Of a stretch of 8,057 nt of DNA, positions 1 through 7,303 are shown one piece after another. The notes below the pieces were generated by a model, which had not been told where the DNA came from, did no database searches, and was given only the letters and a program-made list of their open reading frames with translations. Numbering within the stretch: the first letter of the stretch is position 1; the number at the start of each line of letters is the position of its first letter. The translations under genes and the position numbers were made by a program. Source of the stretch: Bacillota bacterium (GTDB lineage: Bacteria > Bacillota_A > Clostridia > Peptostreptococcales > Anaerovoracaceae); contig JAFYLX010000192.1 of NCBI GenBank assembly GCA_017556895.1, positions 1 to 8,057 on the forward strand, given 5' to 3'.

Positions 1-984
1 AATCGTTTTGTTCTTAGGATCAAGCTTTATAACTTCTCTTAAAGAATGTTCAAAGTCTTCTGGTGTTTCTTCAGGAAGTCCAGCAATGAGGTCTGCATTG
101 ATGATGAAGTTTGATGCTTCATGTGCAAGCTTGAAACTGTCTCTAATTGCATCTGTTGTATGTATTCTGCCGATTAGTTTAAGCGTTTCATCTTTCATTG
201 TCTGAGGATTGATACTAATTCTTTCGATTCCATGATTGGCAATTACTCCTAGTTTATCCGATGTAATTGTATCTTGTCTGCCAGCCTCTACTGTGAACTC
301 GATACATTTGCTAAGATCAAAGCATTCTTTAACTCTTTTTAGCAGTATGTCCAGTTGTTCAGCAGTTAAAGTAGTTGGAGTTCCTCCTCCAATATATACA
401 GATTCGGCATAAGTACCCTGTTCTTTCATAGCATTGCCAGCATATTCTATTTCTTTTAACAATGCTTCAAGATACCTTTCGATTTCTTCTGGTCCTTTCT
501 GATTTGATGTAAAGGAACAGTATGAACATCTAGTTGGGCAGAAAGGTATGCCTATGTATACTCCTATTGAGTTTTCGTTAGCCTTGCCTAGAATCTCTTG
601 CTGATACTCGTATGTGTTAATAAGCAAATCAATCTTTTCGTCTCCTACAAAATAGAAGTCTTTCAAAAGTTCTCTAACAGCCTCAACACTTCCATGTTTT
701 TCAACGAGCTCAGCGGTAAGCTTAACGGGTCTAACACCAGTTAAGATGCCCCATTCAGGTTCTAATCCAGTGTGTTTGCTTAGTTCCTGATATAGTTGAC
801 GTTTAATTTCATTTTTGTCATTAACAGGAGGATGATTTACCGTAAAAGTGATTTTTCTATTATTCACTTCCTCTAAAGGCTCATCTCCTGTCAAAATATC
901 GAAATCTTCAGGCTTAACGAAAATTTTTATAAGCTCGTTGAACTCATATACGTTTTCTGCGTTTCGAATAACTATATTAAACAA
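1..984 (-). CDS. hemZ: Oxygen-independent coproporphyrinogen III oxidase-like radical SAM protein HemZ (partial, 3' end cut)
   Basis: This is a HemN-family radical SAM protein, classically assigned to oxidative decarboxylation of coproporphyrinogen III to protoporphyrinogen IX without oxygen. Visible are 328 codons; the family is near 500 residues, so about a third is missing past the left edge. The HemZ-type N-terminal extension holds GVRPVKL (residues 83-89). The 4Fe-4S/SAM cluster motif CPTRCSYC gives C149, C153 and C156. The SAM-binding GGGTPT lies at 199-204, VEAGRQDT at about 232-239 and DLIAGLPEE at about 298-306. No in-frame ATG lies near the N-terminus. TTG at 984 has an SD (AAGAGG, 993-998) eight bases upstream and overlaps the end of the preceding hydrolase gene by eight bases. 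HemZ is last in the visible operon. Family assignment is firm. Whether it truly makes haem is inference, since other radical SAM HemN-like proteins act as methyltransferases or haem chaperones. Confidence 0.9.
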   Translation of the reverse strand, partial: MFNIVIRNAENVYEFNELIKIFVKPEDFDILTGDEPLEEVNNRKITFTVNHPPVNDKNEIKRQLYQELSKHTGLEPEWGILTGVRPVKLTAELVEKHGSVEAVRELLKDFYFVGDEKIDLLINTYEYQQEILGKANENSIGVYIGIPFCPTRCSYCSFTSNQKGPEEIERYLEALLKEIEYAGNAMKEQGTYAESVYIGGGTPTTLTAEQLDILLKRVKECFDLSKCIEFTVEAGRQDTITSDKLGVIANHGIERISINPQTMKDETLKLIGRIHTTDAIRDSFKLAHEASNFIINADLIAGLPEETPEDFEHSLREVIKLDPKNKTI

Positions 985-1597
985 ATGGATTACCTCTTTT
1001 TTCGTCTGCAATTGTTGATGCTCCCATATGACCAGGTAATAAAACTGTATCGTCTGGGAAGTAGAATAATCTATCCTTAATGGAGTTGATTAATGTTCTA
1101 AAATCTCCACCATAGAAATCTGTTCTTCCGATAGAATATCTAAAGATTGTATCACCGCTGAAAATAACATTGTCAATACTGATACACATACCGCCTTTTG
1201 TATGTCCAGGTGTATGAAGGAAAGTAAGCTCCATGTTACCTACATTTAAAGATTCTTTGTCTCTAACGTATTTATCAGCTTCGATTGTAATCGGTCTCAT
1301 GAAGATTTCCATTGAAGAGTTAATTCTAGCATCCTGTAACATTTCTCTTTCTAATTCATGAGCAACAACCTTTGCATTTGGGAAATCAACTTTGAACTGT
1401 TCAACACCACCAATATGGTCGCCGTGACCATGAGTTAAAATGATGTATTCTAGTTCTACATTAGCAGCATTAATCTCGTCAGTAATTCTGCTATCGTATC
1501 CACCTGGGTCAACGATGAAACCTTTGTTAGTTTCTTCATCATAAGCAAAATATGTGTTAACCTGAAGTGGTCCAGTCATATATTTTGTGATTTTCAT
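977..1597 (-). CDS. Glyoxalase II-like metallo-beta-lactamase fold hydrolase (YqgX/YcbL type)
   Basis: A 206-residue single-domain metallo-beta-lactamase fold hydrolase, probably cytoplasmic and using two metal ions. The metal ligands are all present: HGHGDH gives H56, H58, D60 and H61; GHT gives H132; GDT gives D149; PGH gives H190. The GRTD segment (157-160) is typical of the short glyoxalase II group (YcbL/YqgX), which lacks the C-terminal substrate domain of classic glutathione-dependent GloB. Family members hydrolyse S-acyl thioesters, but the natural substrate here is unknown; a Firmicute may use bacillithiol, CoA or cysteine rather than glutathione. The ATG at 1597 has SD GGAG nine bases upstream, and the first two bases of GGAG overlap the dtd stop codon. 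The gene lies 12 bases after dtd and overlaps hemZ by eight bases, the usual place for this gene in clostridial rel-dtd operons. The fold is certain, the substrate is not. Confidence 0.9.
   Translation of the reverse strand: MKITKYMTGPLQVNTYFAYDEETNKGFIVDPGGYDSRITDEINAANVELEYIILTHGHGDHIGGVEQFKVDFPNAKVVAHELEREMLQDARINSSMEIFMRPITIEADKYVRDKESLNVGNMELTFLHTPGHTKGGMCISIDNVIFSGDTIFRYSIGRTDFYGGDFRTLINSIKDRLFYFPDDTVLLPGHMGASTIADEKRGNPFV
993..998 (-). promoter_or_regulatory. Ribosome binding site deciding the TTG start of hemZ
   Basis: AAGAGG on the minus strand ends eight bases before TTG at 984-982. It lies inside the last codons of the upstream hydrolase gene. No ATG in the hemZ frame is similarly placed, so this site fixes TTG as the start and suggests translational coupling. 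Confidence 0.65.
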
Positions 1598-1609
1598 TGC
1601 CTTAATCTC

Positions 1610-2059
1610 CTAAAATAGTTTTTTGCTGTCAAGAAGGATTGTAACAGGCCCGTCGTTATAGATTCTAACTAACATCTCTGCCTGAAAGATACCTTCTTGA
1701 GTTTTGACATCTCTTTCTTCTACTAAGTCGATAAAATGTCTATATAATCTATTAGCTTCATCAGGTCTTGCAGCTTTTGAAAAGCTAGGTCTTTTACCCT
1801 TTCTTACATCACCAAGAAGCGTAAACTGTGAAACTGCTAGGATATCACCGCCTACATCCTTGATGGAAAGGTTCATTTTACCTTCTTCGTCTTCGAAGAT
1901 TCTAAGACCTGTGATTTTATCTGCCATATATAAAGCGTCTGCTTCTGTATCTCCTTCTTCTACACCTAAAAGAACCATTAAACCTTTGTTTATGCTTCCT
2001 GTGATGTTGTTGTCAACAGTTACATCTGCTTCTTTAACTCTTTGTACTACTGCTCTCAT
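1610..2059 (-). CDS. dtd: D-aminoacyl-tRNA deacylase
   Basis: Hydrolyses the ester bond between a D-amino acid (or mischarged glycine) and tRNA, recycling the tRNA and keeping D-residues out of proteins; a cytoplasmic homodimer. Length (149 residues) is normal. Both signature motifs are intact: SQFTL at 77-81, and NDGPVT at 135-140, which contains the Gly-cisPro pair (G137-P138) that gives chiral selectivity by reaching into the partner subunit. GKMNLSI (60-66) and RPSFSKAA (90-97) also match the family. Position 126 is Gln (GIFQAEM) where E. coli has Ala and other members Gly; probably a tolerated variant. The ATG at 2059 has a strong SD, AGGAGAAG, formed partly from the rel stop codon (TAGGAG). 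It lies eight bases after rel, and rel-dtd is among the most conserved gene pairs in Firmicutes. Confidence 0.96.
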   Translation of the reverse strand: MRAVVQRVKEADVTVDNNITGSINKGLMVLLGVEEGDTEADALYMADKITGLRIFEDEEGKMNLSIKDVGGDILAVSQFTLLGDVRKGKRPSFSKAARPDEANRLYRHFIDLVEERDVKTQEGIFQAEMLVRIYNDGPVTILLDSKKLF

Positions 2060-2067
2060 AACTTCTC

Positions 2068-4269
2068 CTATGATTTAGCTCTATAAACCTGAGTTACACC
2101 TTCGATATTTCTCATATTACGAAGTACTTTTTGCATTTCCTGTGTACTGGATATGGAAAGTGTGATTGTCATACTCATACTACCATCTTTGCTTGATTTT
2201 GCATTTACACCGACTAGATTGATATCCATATCGTCGCATACCTTGGAGATGTCGGAGAAAATACCTCTTCTATCACTACCAAGGATACAAATATCAGCGT
2301 CGTATGACTTACCAACTTTTAGATCTTCCCACTCAACTTCGATGAATCTTGCCTTTTCATGTTCAGGAAGACTTGTTACGTTGGAGCAGTCACATCTGTG
2401 AACTGAAATTCCTCTTCCCTTAGTAATAAAACCAACAATTTCATCTCCCGGTACTGGGTTGCAACATCTTGAAAGCTTAATCATTAGATTATCTGCACCC
2501 TTAACTGTTACGCCAGGATGATCTTTCTTTGCAGCAGACTTCTGACGTTTTGCTTCAGCAGCTTTGTTGATTTCTTCAATCTTTTCTTCGTCAGTCTTTG
2601 TTGCAATCTTGTGGTCTTCGTTATAGTAAGTAAATAGTAAGTTGCAGAATTTACTTACAACAGTTCCTCCGTTTGCAAGCTGTGTGTATCCTTCGTCATT
2701 GTTTGCAAAATTCATTGCTTTCATAGCTTTGTTTACGTAGGATGCTTTTGCACAAACTGCTGGGTCATATCCCTTCTTACGGATTGCTTTATCTAATAAG
2801 TCCTTACCTTTTTCGATAGTGTCAGACTTGTTTTCTTTCTTTAACCACTGTCTAATCTTATTTCTAGCATTAGATGTCTTTGCAATCTTTAACCAGTCTA
2901 CACTTGGTCCTGCTGCGTTTGCAGAAGTAACGATTTCTACAATGTCTCCGTTCTGAAGTGTATGGTCAATTGTAACCATCTTTCCGTTTACTTTTGCACC
3001 TACACATTTGCAACCTACTGCAGAATGGACTTTGAATGCAAAGTCAAGTGGTGTTGAACCAGCTGGTAATTCGAACAAGTCGCCTCTTGGTGTGAAGATA
3101 AATACCTGAGTTGCAAATAGGTCCATCTTCATAGTTTCAAGGAACTCCTTAGGATCCGCTAAATCCTTTTGCCACTCGATTGACTGTCTAAGCCATGCAA
3201 GTTTTACATCATCGTTAGATGCAGCCCCTGCCGTCTTACCTTCTTTATACTTCCAATGTGCCGCGATACCGTATTCAGCAATTTCGTGCATTTCGTGTGT
3301 ACGAATCTGGATTTCAAAAGGTTCACCGTTATCACCGATAACTGTTGTATGAAGTGACTGATACATATTTGGCTTTGGCATAGCGATGTAGTCTTTGAAT
3401 CTACCAGGGATTGGAGTCCACATAGTATGAACTATACCAAGGACTGAATAGCAGTCTTTTACGGAATCTACAAGTACTCTTACAGCGATTAAGTCGAAGA
3501 TTTCATCGATTTGTTTATTCTGATTCTTCATCTTTCTGTAGATGCTGTAAAAATGTTTAGCTCGTCCGTAGATTTCATATTTTAAATCCATATCATCTAA
3601 GGATTCTTTGATTTCGTCGATTACCTCGTTTATAGTCTCTTCTCTTTGAGACTTTCTTAAGCTAACCTTCTTCTGTAAATCATCAAATTCTTTTGGATGT
3701 AAGAATTTTAATGCGATATCTTCATATTCAAACTTAATGGCAGAGATACCTAGTCTACTAGCTAGTGGTGCGTAGATTTCTAACGTTTCTCTACACTTTT
3801 CTTCTATCTTGTGGGGTTTCATAAACTGGATAGTTCTCATGTTGTGAAGTCTATCGGCAAGTTTAATGATTAGTACTCTGATGTCTTTAGACATAGCTAA
3901 GAAAAGTTTACGGAAGTTTTCTGCCTGTACTTCTTCTTTAGATTCGAATTTGATGGACCCTAGTTTTGTAACGCCATCAACTAAAAGAGCGATATCTTCA
4001 TTGAAGTCCTCAACCAGTTCTTCTCTTGTATACTCAGTGTCTTCTACCACATCGTGCAAAAGCCCACCGATTATCGTTTCCTCGTCCATGCCAAGTCTAG
4101 CCAAAATTAGAGCTACTTCGATTGGGTGGATAAAATATGGTTCTCCACTCTTTCTAAGTTGTCCGTCGTGTAAAGTTTGACCAGTCTCAAATGCTTTGCC
4201 AACAAAATCAGTGTCATATTTTGGATTGATTTTCAATAATTCTTCTAAGAATTCAGCTTTCGTCATCAT
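2068..4269 (-). CDS. relA: Bifunctional (p)ppGpp synthetase/hydrolase (Rel/RelA-SpoT homologue)
   Basis: Makes (p)ppGpp from ATP and GDP/GTP during amino-acid starvation, when it senses uncharged tRNA on the ribosome, and hydrolyses it when conditions improve. At 733 residues it is full length. The N-terminal HD hydrolase keeps its metal and catalytic residues: H48, H72-D73, E76-D77, D139 and N143. The synthetase domain (about 230-345) has [14 protein letters not shown]259, RFKD (290-293) and EIQIRT with E319. RxKD rather than ExDD is the mark of dual-function Rel enzymes, so both activities are expected. A TGS domain follows (about 388-447), then the helical region, the zinc-finger/CC domain with SRCCNP (C602, C603) and HRCDC (624-628), and an ACT domain (about 655-733). 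Start: two adjacent ATGs at 4269 and 4266; SD GGAG ends nine bases before the first. It lies 17 bases after secDF. B. subtilis names its orthologue relA or rel. Confidence 0.97.
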   Translation of the reverse strand: MMTKAEFLEELLKINPKYDTDFVGKAFETGQTLHDGQLRKSGEPYFIHPIEVALILARLGMDEETIIGGLLHDVVEDTEYTREELVEDFNEDIALLVDGVTKLGSIKFESKEEVQAENFRKLFLAMSKDIRVLIIKLADRLHNMRTIQFMKPHKIEEKCRETLEIYAPLASRLGISAIKFEYEDIALKFLHPKEFDDLQKKVSLRKSQREETINEVIDEIKESLDDMDLKYEIYGRAKHFYSIYRKMKNQNKQIDEIFDLIAVRVLVDSVKDCYSVLGIVHTMWTPIPGRFKDYIAMPKPNMYQSLHTTVIGDNGEPFEIQIRTHEMHEIAEYGIAAHWKYKEGKTAGAASNDDVKLAWLRQSIEWQKDLADPKEFLETMKMDLFATQVFIFTPRGDLFELPAGSTPLDFAFKVHSAVGCKCVGAKVNGKMVTIDHTLQNGDIVEIVTSANAAGPSVDWLKIAKTSNARNKIRQWLKKENKSDTIEKGKDLLDKAIRKKGYDPAVCAKASYVNKAMKAMNFANNDEGYTQLANGGTVVSKFCNLLFTYYNEDHKIATKTDEEKIEEINKAAEAKRQKSAAKKDHPGVTVKGADNLMIKLSRCCNPVPGDEIVGFITKGRGISVHRCDCSNVTSLPEHEKARFIEVEWEDLKVGKSYDADICILGSDRRGIFSDISKVCDDMDINLVGVNAKSSKDGSMSMTITLSISSTQEMQKVLRNMRNIEGVTQVYRAKS

Positions 4270-4286
4270 AGGTAAAAACTCCTAAG

Positions 4287-6482
4287 TTATTTTCTCTTTT
4301 TGCTAGCTTTGATTTGTTTTTCGTATTTAGACTCTTCTCTTGATAAATCGTAAAGTGCAGGGCTACATACGAAAATTGATGAGTAACATCCAACGATAAC
4401 ACCAATCATTAGAGGGATGATGAATTCTCTGATTGATGCAGAAACCATAATACATAGTGGAATCATTACAACTAATGTTGTTAAGGATGTCATTATTGTT
4501 CTGTTAAGAGTAGTATTGATACTTCTATCAATATTAACCTCTAAAGCATCTTTTTTGTATAATCTTCTGTTATCTCTGATTCTGTCAAAGATTACGATTG
4601 TATCGTTTATTGAGTAACCTACTAATGTTAGAATTGCTGCAATAAACGGATTGTTAACAGTGAATCCAAAGATACAGTAGAATGCGATTACCATTAATAC
4701 GTCATGAACAACACCGATGATGGCTGACATACCGTACTGCCATGATTTGAATCTAAAGATGATGTAAATAAGCATGCCTATTGAAGCAATTAGTACTGCT
4801 TTTAAAGCATTTAGCTTAAGTTCATCACCTACTGATGGACCAAACTGTTCTGAAGCTAGAACGTCTTTGTCAGTGATTCCAAATTCAGCTTCTAAAGCAT
4901 CGATAGCTAATGATCTATTTTCATTATCAAGTGATTCGATAGTTTTTATTACAACCTGAGTATTATTTTCACCTGCATAGATGATTGATGGATCTTCCAT
5001 AAAGCCTTCTAAAGTTTTTTCAATCTCGCTTACCGGAACTTCCTTATGCATATCCACCTGAATCATTGTACCGCCTGTGAAATCAATACCGTAGTTTAAG
5101 CCTCCGATTAAGCCGAAAACTAAACCAACAATGATAATCGCGGAACTGATGATGTAGTAGATCTTTCTGTTTTTAATGAAACTGAAAGTTTTATTTAAAA
5201 TCTGTTTTGGTGTACCGTCTTCATTAATACCAAAGTGCTTGTTTTTAGCAAACTTTTTGTTTTCGGCAAGTAAAGATATGAACAGCTGAGTAATGATTAC
5301 AGCAGTGAAAATACTGATTACAATACCGATAATTAAAGTAAGCGCAAAGCCTTTAACAGTTGTAGTACCAACTTCGAATAGTACGACTGCGGCAATCAAT
5401 GTAGTGATCTGTGCATCTAATACTGTAGTTAATGCATTTTTAAATCCTGAGTTTACGGCAACTCTTATGCTCTTTCCAGCAGCGATTTCTTCCTTGATTC
5501 TTGAGAAAATGATTACGTTAGCATCAACCGCCATACCGATGGAAAGGATTAGTGCTGCAATGCCCGGAAGTGTTAATACAACGTTCAGTGCTATCATTGA
5601 CCAGATAAACATTGCTACGTATAGAAGTAATGCGATATCTGCAATGATACCAAGCATTCCGTAGAATACGATCATTAAAACGAAAACGATAGCGATACCG
5701 ATAGCACCTGCGACAATTGACTTATCAAGAGCATCGGCACCGATTGTTGCTGACTGTACAGAAGTCTGTACTTCTACTAGGTCTACTGGAAGTGCACCAC
5801 CTCGAATTAATGCAGCAGTCATTGATGCTTCTTCTTTTGAATAGCCACCTGTCATTTCGCACATACCACCTGAAATAACACTCTTAACTTCTGGATGTAC
5901 GATAATTTCATTATCTAGAACGATAGCAATTTCATTGCTCTTCATTCCTTCGATAGTCACTGCTGGCTCGTGATTGTAAGCCTTTCTAGTACCATCTTCG
6001 AAAAGTTTAGCACCGTCAGCCGTGAATTCTAAATCGATTTTATAGTAAGCGCCGTCTGTCGCAATCTGTGCATCCTTAATTTGGCTACCATCTAGCACTA
6101 CAGTGCCGTCTGAAAGTATGAACTGTAATTGTGCTGTCTTACCTACAGCTTCGATTGCTTCTTCAGCATTCTCAGCACCGGGAATCTCTACTCTAATTCT
6201 ATTTTCACCTTCAATAGTAACCTGGGATTCTGCTACACCCATCTGGTTAACACGGTTATCAAGAACAGCTCTAGTCTGTTCCATTAAGTTTCTTAATTCT
6301 TCACCCTCTAAATCAGTTTCGGCTTCCATAACTACATATACGCCGCCATTGATATCTAAACCGTATTTTAGAGAATCTTTGGCAGAATCTACTGATCCAA
6401 TTCCAAAGATACTAACGTACCACGCAAAAAAAGTGATTAAAATCACTAGTACTGCGAGTATTCTTTTTACATTCTGACTCAT
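4287..6482 (-). CDS. secDF: Protein translocase accessory protein SecDF (natural SecD-SecF fusion)
   Basis: A membrane RND-family protein that uses the ion gradient to pull exported proteins through SecYEG on the outer face. Twelve membrane segments are visible: SecD half at about 8-28, 255-276, 278-299, 304-324, 351-372 and 377-405; SecF half at about 441-461, 558-576, 584-606, 611-633, 661-680 and 684-708. Each half has an extracytoplasmic domain opened by its signature, GLDINGG (41-47) for SecD and GIDFTGGT (465-472) for SecF. The ion-path residues match: D320 in MAVDANV, D627 in SINDT and R661 in NRT. A charged linker (about 405-435) joins the halves, as in B. subtilis SecDF. The frame opens at TTG 6503, but I chose ATG 6482 because it gives the normal N-terminus, and because an AAGAGG SD (6493-6498) lies ten bases before it and would be inside the gene if TTG were used. 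The gene is 731 residues and first in its operon. recJ and apt do not follow it. Confidence 0.96.
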   Translation of the reverse strand: MSQNVKRILAVLVILITFFAWYVSIFGIGSVDSAKDSLKYGLDINGGVYVVMEAETDLEGEELRNLMEQTRAVLDNRVNQMGVAESQVTIEGENRIRVEIPGAENAEEAIEAVGKTAQLQFILSDGTVVLDGSQIKDAQIATDGAYYKIDLEFTADGAKLFEDGTRKAYNHEPAVTIEGMKSNEIAIVLDNEIIVHPEVKSVISGGMCEMTGGYSKEEASMTAALIRGGALPVDLVEVQTSVQSATIGADALDKSIVAGAIGIAIVFVLMIVFYGMLGIIADIALLLYVAMFIWSMIALNVVLTLPGIAALILSIGMAVDANVIIFSRIKEEIAAGKSIRVAVNSGFKNALTTVLDAQITTLIAAVVLFEVGTTTVKGFALTLIIGIVISIFTAVIITQLFISLLAENKKFAKNKHFGINEDGTPKQILNKTFSFIKNRKIYYIISSAIIIVGLVFGLIGGLNYGIDFTGGTMIQVDMHKEVPVSEIEKTLEGFMEDPSIIYAGENNTQVVIKTIESLDNENRSLAIDALEAEFGITDKDVLASEQFGPSVGDELKLNALKAVLIASIGMLIYIIFRFKSWQYGMSAIIGVVHDVLMVIAFYCIFGFTVNNPFIAAILTLVGYSINDTIVIFDRIRDNRRLYKKDALEVNIDRSINTTLNRTIMTSLTTLVVMIPLCIMVSASIREFIIPLMIGVIVGCYSSIFVCSPALYDLSREESKYEKQIKASKKRK

Positions 6483-6492
6483 TGTGCAATAA

Positions 6493-6498
6493 CCTCTT
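6493..6498 (-). promoter_or_regulatory. Ribosome binding site selecting ATG 6482 for secDF
   Basis: AAGAGG on the minus strand, ten bases before ATG 6482. It lies downstream of the in-frame TTG at 6503, so it supports the shorter 731-residue product. The spacing is slightly long but acceptable. Confidence 0.6.
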
Positions 6499-6565
6499 TT
6501 CAATTGTTTAATCTATCGCTAACCTGCATTTTGGGTATAATACAGGCGATTTTATTTTACATTAT

Positions 6566-6594
6566 ATAGTAGCATTTTTTTGGCATTATTACAA
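6566..6594 (-). promoter_or_regulatory. Likely sigma-A promoter of the secDF-rel-dtd-hydrolase-hemZ operon
   Basis: On the minus strand, TTGTAA (6594-6589) and TACTAT (6571-6566) are separated by exactly 17 bases. Transcription would start near 6559, giving a leader of about 77 bases. It lies between the yajC terminator and secDF, where a new promoter is needed. TATAAT partly overlaps the chosen -10, so the exact register is uncertain. Confidence 0.6.
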
Positions 6595-6607
6595 GGAAAA
6601 TCAACAC

Positions 6608-6631
6608 TTTATTGTAATTAAATACAATAAA
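6608..6631. repeat. Perfect 9-base AT-rich inverted repeat beside the yajC terminator
   Basis: Arms TTTATTGTA (6608-6616) and TACAATAAA (6623-6631) are exact complements separated by six bases. The dyad begins within the T-run of the yajC terminator (minus-strand reading) and lies just upstream of the proposed secDF -35 box. It could be a second hairpin protecting the yajC mRNA end, a protein-binding site upstream of the secDF promoter, or chance in AT-rich DNA. Confidence 0.5.
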
Positions 6632-6655
6632 AAAAGTTCCCGATTACGGGAACTT
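6625..6655 (-). terminator. Intrinsic (Rho-independent) terminator of yajC
   Basis: A perfect 9-base-pair stem, AAGTTCCCG (6634-6642) with CGGGAACTT (6647-6655), closes a four-base loop. On the minus strand it is followed by seven T residues and then ATTG. The stem starts ten bases after the yajC stop codon. It separates yajC from secDF, which therefore needs its own promoter. Confidence 0.93.
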
Positions 6656-6664
6656 AATTATCAA

Positions 6665-7036
6665 TTATTCGTCACCTTCGATGTCAGAGGACTTCTTAAG
6701 TTTCTTAGGCATAACCTTCTTTACTTCTTCTTCCTCAACACTTGGTTCTTCTACTCTCTTGTTTCTGTTTGCATGTGTTTCAACTGTGGAAACTGCCCAT
6801 CTCTTCATTTCGAACTTAACCTTGTCAGCGCCAACAGCGATGATGATGGATTCGTCCTTTGTCTTAACGATCTTACCGCAGATACCACCGATTGTAACGA
6901 TTTCGTCACCAACCTGTAGGCTGTTTCTCATGTCAGCAATCTGCTTGTCTTTCTTCTTCTGAGGTCTGATCATTAAGAAGTACATTGCTACGAATAATAC
7001 GATTAATGGAATAAAGCTTACTAAACTTTCGCTCAT
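6665..7036 (-). CDS. yajC: Preprotein translocase subunit YajC
   Basis: A small single-pass inner-membrane protein that associates with SecDF and the SecYEG channel; its role is accessory. It has 123 residues, slightly longer than the common 85-115. One hydrophobic segment (about 5-23) runs into the hallmark MIRPQKKKDK, followed by LQVGDEIVTIGGICGKI, which is diagnostic for the family. The C-terminal 35 residues are a highly charged tail with alternating acidic and basic clusters, probably disordered and lineage-specific. The ATG at 7036 has an ideal SD, AGGAGG (7045-7050), eight bases upstream. It is 45 bases downstream of tRNA-Leu with no terminator between them and no clear promoter of its own, so it may be transcribed from the tRNA promoter. 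An intrinsic terminator follows, splitting it from secDF, whereas yajC and secD often share one operon in other bacteria. Confidence 0.95.
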   Translation of the reverse strand: MSESLVSFIPLIVLFVAMYFLMIRPQKKKDKQIADMRNSLQVGDEIVTIGGICGKIVKTKDESIIIAVGADKVKFEMKRWAVSTVETHANRNKRVEEPSVEEEEVKKVMPKKLKKSSDIEGDE

Positions 7037-7081
7037 GTTATTTTCCTCCTAAATTATGGATTATTATCTGGATTTTTATAC

Positions 7082-7168
7082 TGGTGCCGGCGATGGGGGT
7101 CGAACCCATACGGTGTTTCCACCACGGGATTTTGAGTCCCGCACGTCTGCCAATTCCATCACGCCGGC
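7082..7168 (-). tRNA. tRNA-Leu (anticodon CAA, reads UUG)
   Basis: An 87-base gene including an encoded CCA end (7082-7084). The acceptor stem pairs GCCGGCG (7168-7162) with CGCCGGC (7092-7086), and the discriminator is A. The anticodon stem CGGGA/TCCCG closes loop CTCAAAA, with anticodon CAA at 7134-7132. A class II variable arm is present (GGTG-GAAA-CACC), and the T arm is ATGGG-TTCGACC-CCCAT. The long variable arm, D-loop sequence, anticodon and discriminator A all identify leucine. A promoter lies immediately upstream, and yajC follows without a terminator. Confidence 0.97.
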
Positions 7169-7183
7169 TTAAACAGCACCACT

Positions 7184-7212
7184 AGTATATCACATATATA
7201 CTACGAACACAA
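7184..7212 (-). promoter_or_regulatory. Promoter of tRNA-Leu (and possibly yajC)
   Basis: On the minus strand, TTGTGT (7212-7207) and TATACT (7189-7184) are 17 bases apart, and a TG element sits just before the -10 (TGTGATATACT). A start near 7177 leaves a leader of about nine bases before the tRNA 5' end at 7168, normal for a stable RNA gene. Confidence 0.7.
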
Positions 7213-7245
7213 ATGTTTTTTTAACACAAACAAATTTTAATATAT

Positions 7246-7255
7246 TTGTATACAA
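7246..7255. promoter_or_regulatory. Perfect 10-base palindrome, candidate operator
   Basis: TTGTATACAA reads the same on both strands. The GT-AT-AC core resembles operators of FadR/VanR-type GntR regulators. It lies in the divergent region between tRNA-Leu and the dehydratase gene, upstream of the only plausible plus-strand -10. No regulator gene is in the window, so the assignment is inference from motif shape alone. Confidence 0.4.
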
Positions 7256-7284
7256 GGAACAAATTCCCTTGTTGTTTATTTTTT
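7252..7284 (+). promoter_or_regulatory. Bulged hairpin followed by a T-rich run; possible leader terminator/attenuator or plain dyad
   Basis: ACAAGGAA (7252-7259) pairs with TTCCCTTGT (7264-7272) with one bulged base and a four-base loop. The plus strand then reads TGTTTATTTTTT. The shape resembles a weak intrinsic terminator on the plus strand, yet no plus-strand gene lies upstream in the window. If a promoter exists at about 7220-7245 it could be an attenuator of the dehydratase gene; otherwise it may be an operator-like dyad. The stem shares bases with the adjacent palindrome. Confidence 0.35.
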
Positions 7285-7297
7285 CCTGCTATGTTAA

Positions 7298-7303
7298 TAT
7301 TAT
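7298..7303 (+). promoter_or_regulatory. Candidate -10 box of the dehydratase gene
   Basis: TATTAT matches five of six consensus positions and lies 58 bases before the start codon. No good -35 box is found at 16-18 bases; the nearest region is a T-rich tract. The call is weak and an activator-dependent or different promoter is possible. A small inverted repeat (GTAAT-T-ATTAC, 7316-7326) follows it in the presumed leader. Confidence 0.3.

Noticed and set aside
8..205. Plus-strand open frame of 65 residues at the left edge
   Set aside because: It lies antisense inside hemZ, whose radical SAM motifs run through the region in the other strand; it has no SD and a low-complexity Ser/Leu-rich translation.
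1704..2078. Plus-strand open frame of 124 residues
   Set aside because: It is the antisense shadow of dtd, with no SD and no recognisable domain; dtd is unambiguous.
5293..5664. Plus-strand open frame of 123 residues with hydrophobic runs
   Set aside because: It is antisense to the membrane segments of secDF; the Ala/Ile/Thr-rich composition follows from reading those codons backwards.
6483..6503. Upstream TTG start that would lengthen SecDF by seven residues
   Set aside because: The only SD-like AAGAGG lies between this TTG and ATG 6482, and the shorter product has the normal SecD N-terminus.
6681..6962. Plus-strand open frame of 93 residues
   Set aside because: It is antisense to yajC, which has a canonical motif and a perfect SD.
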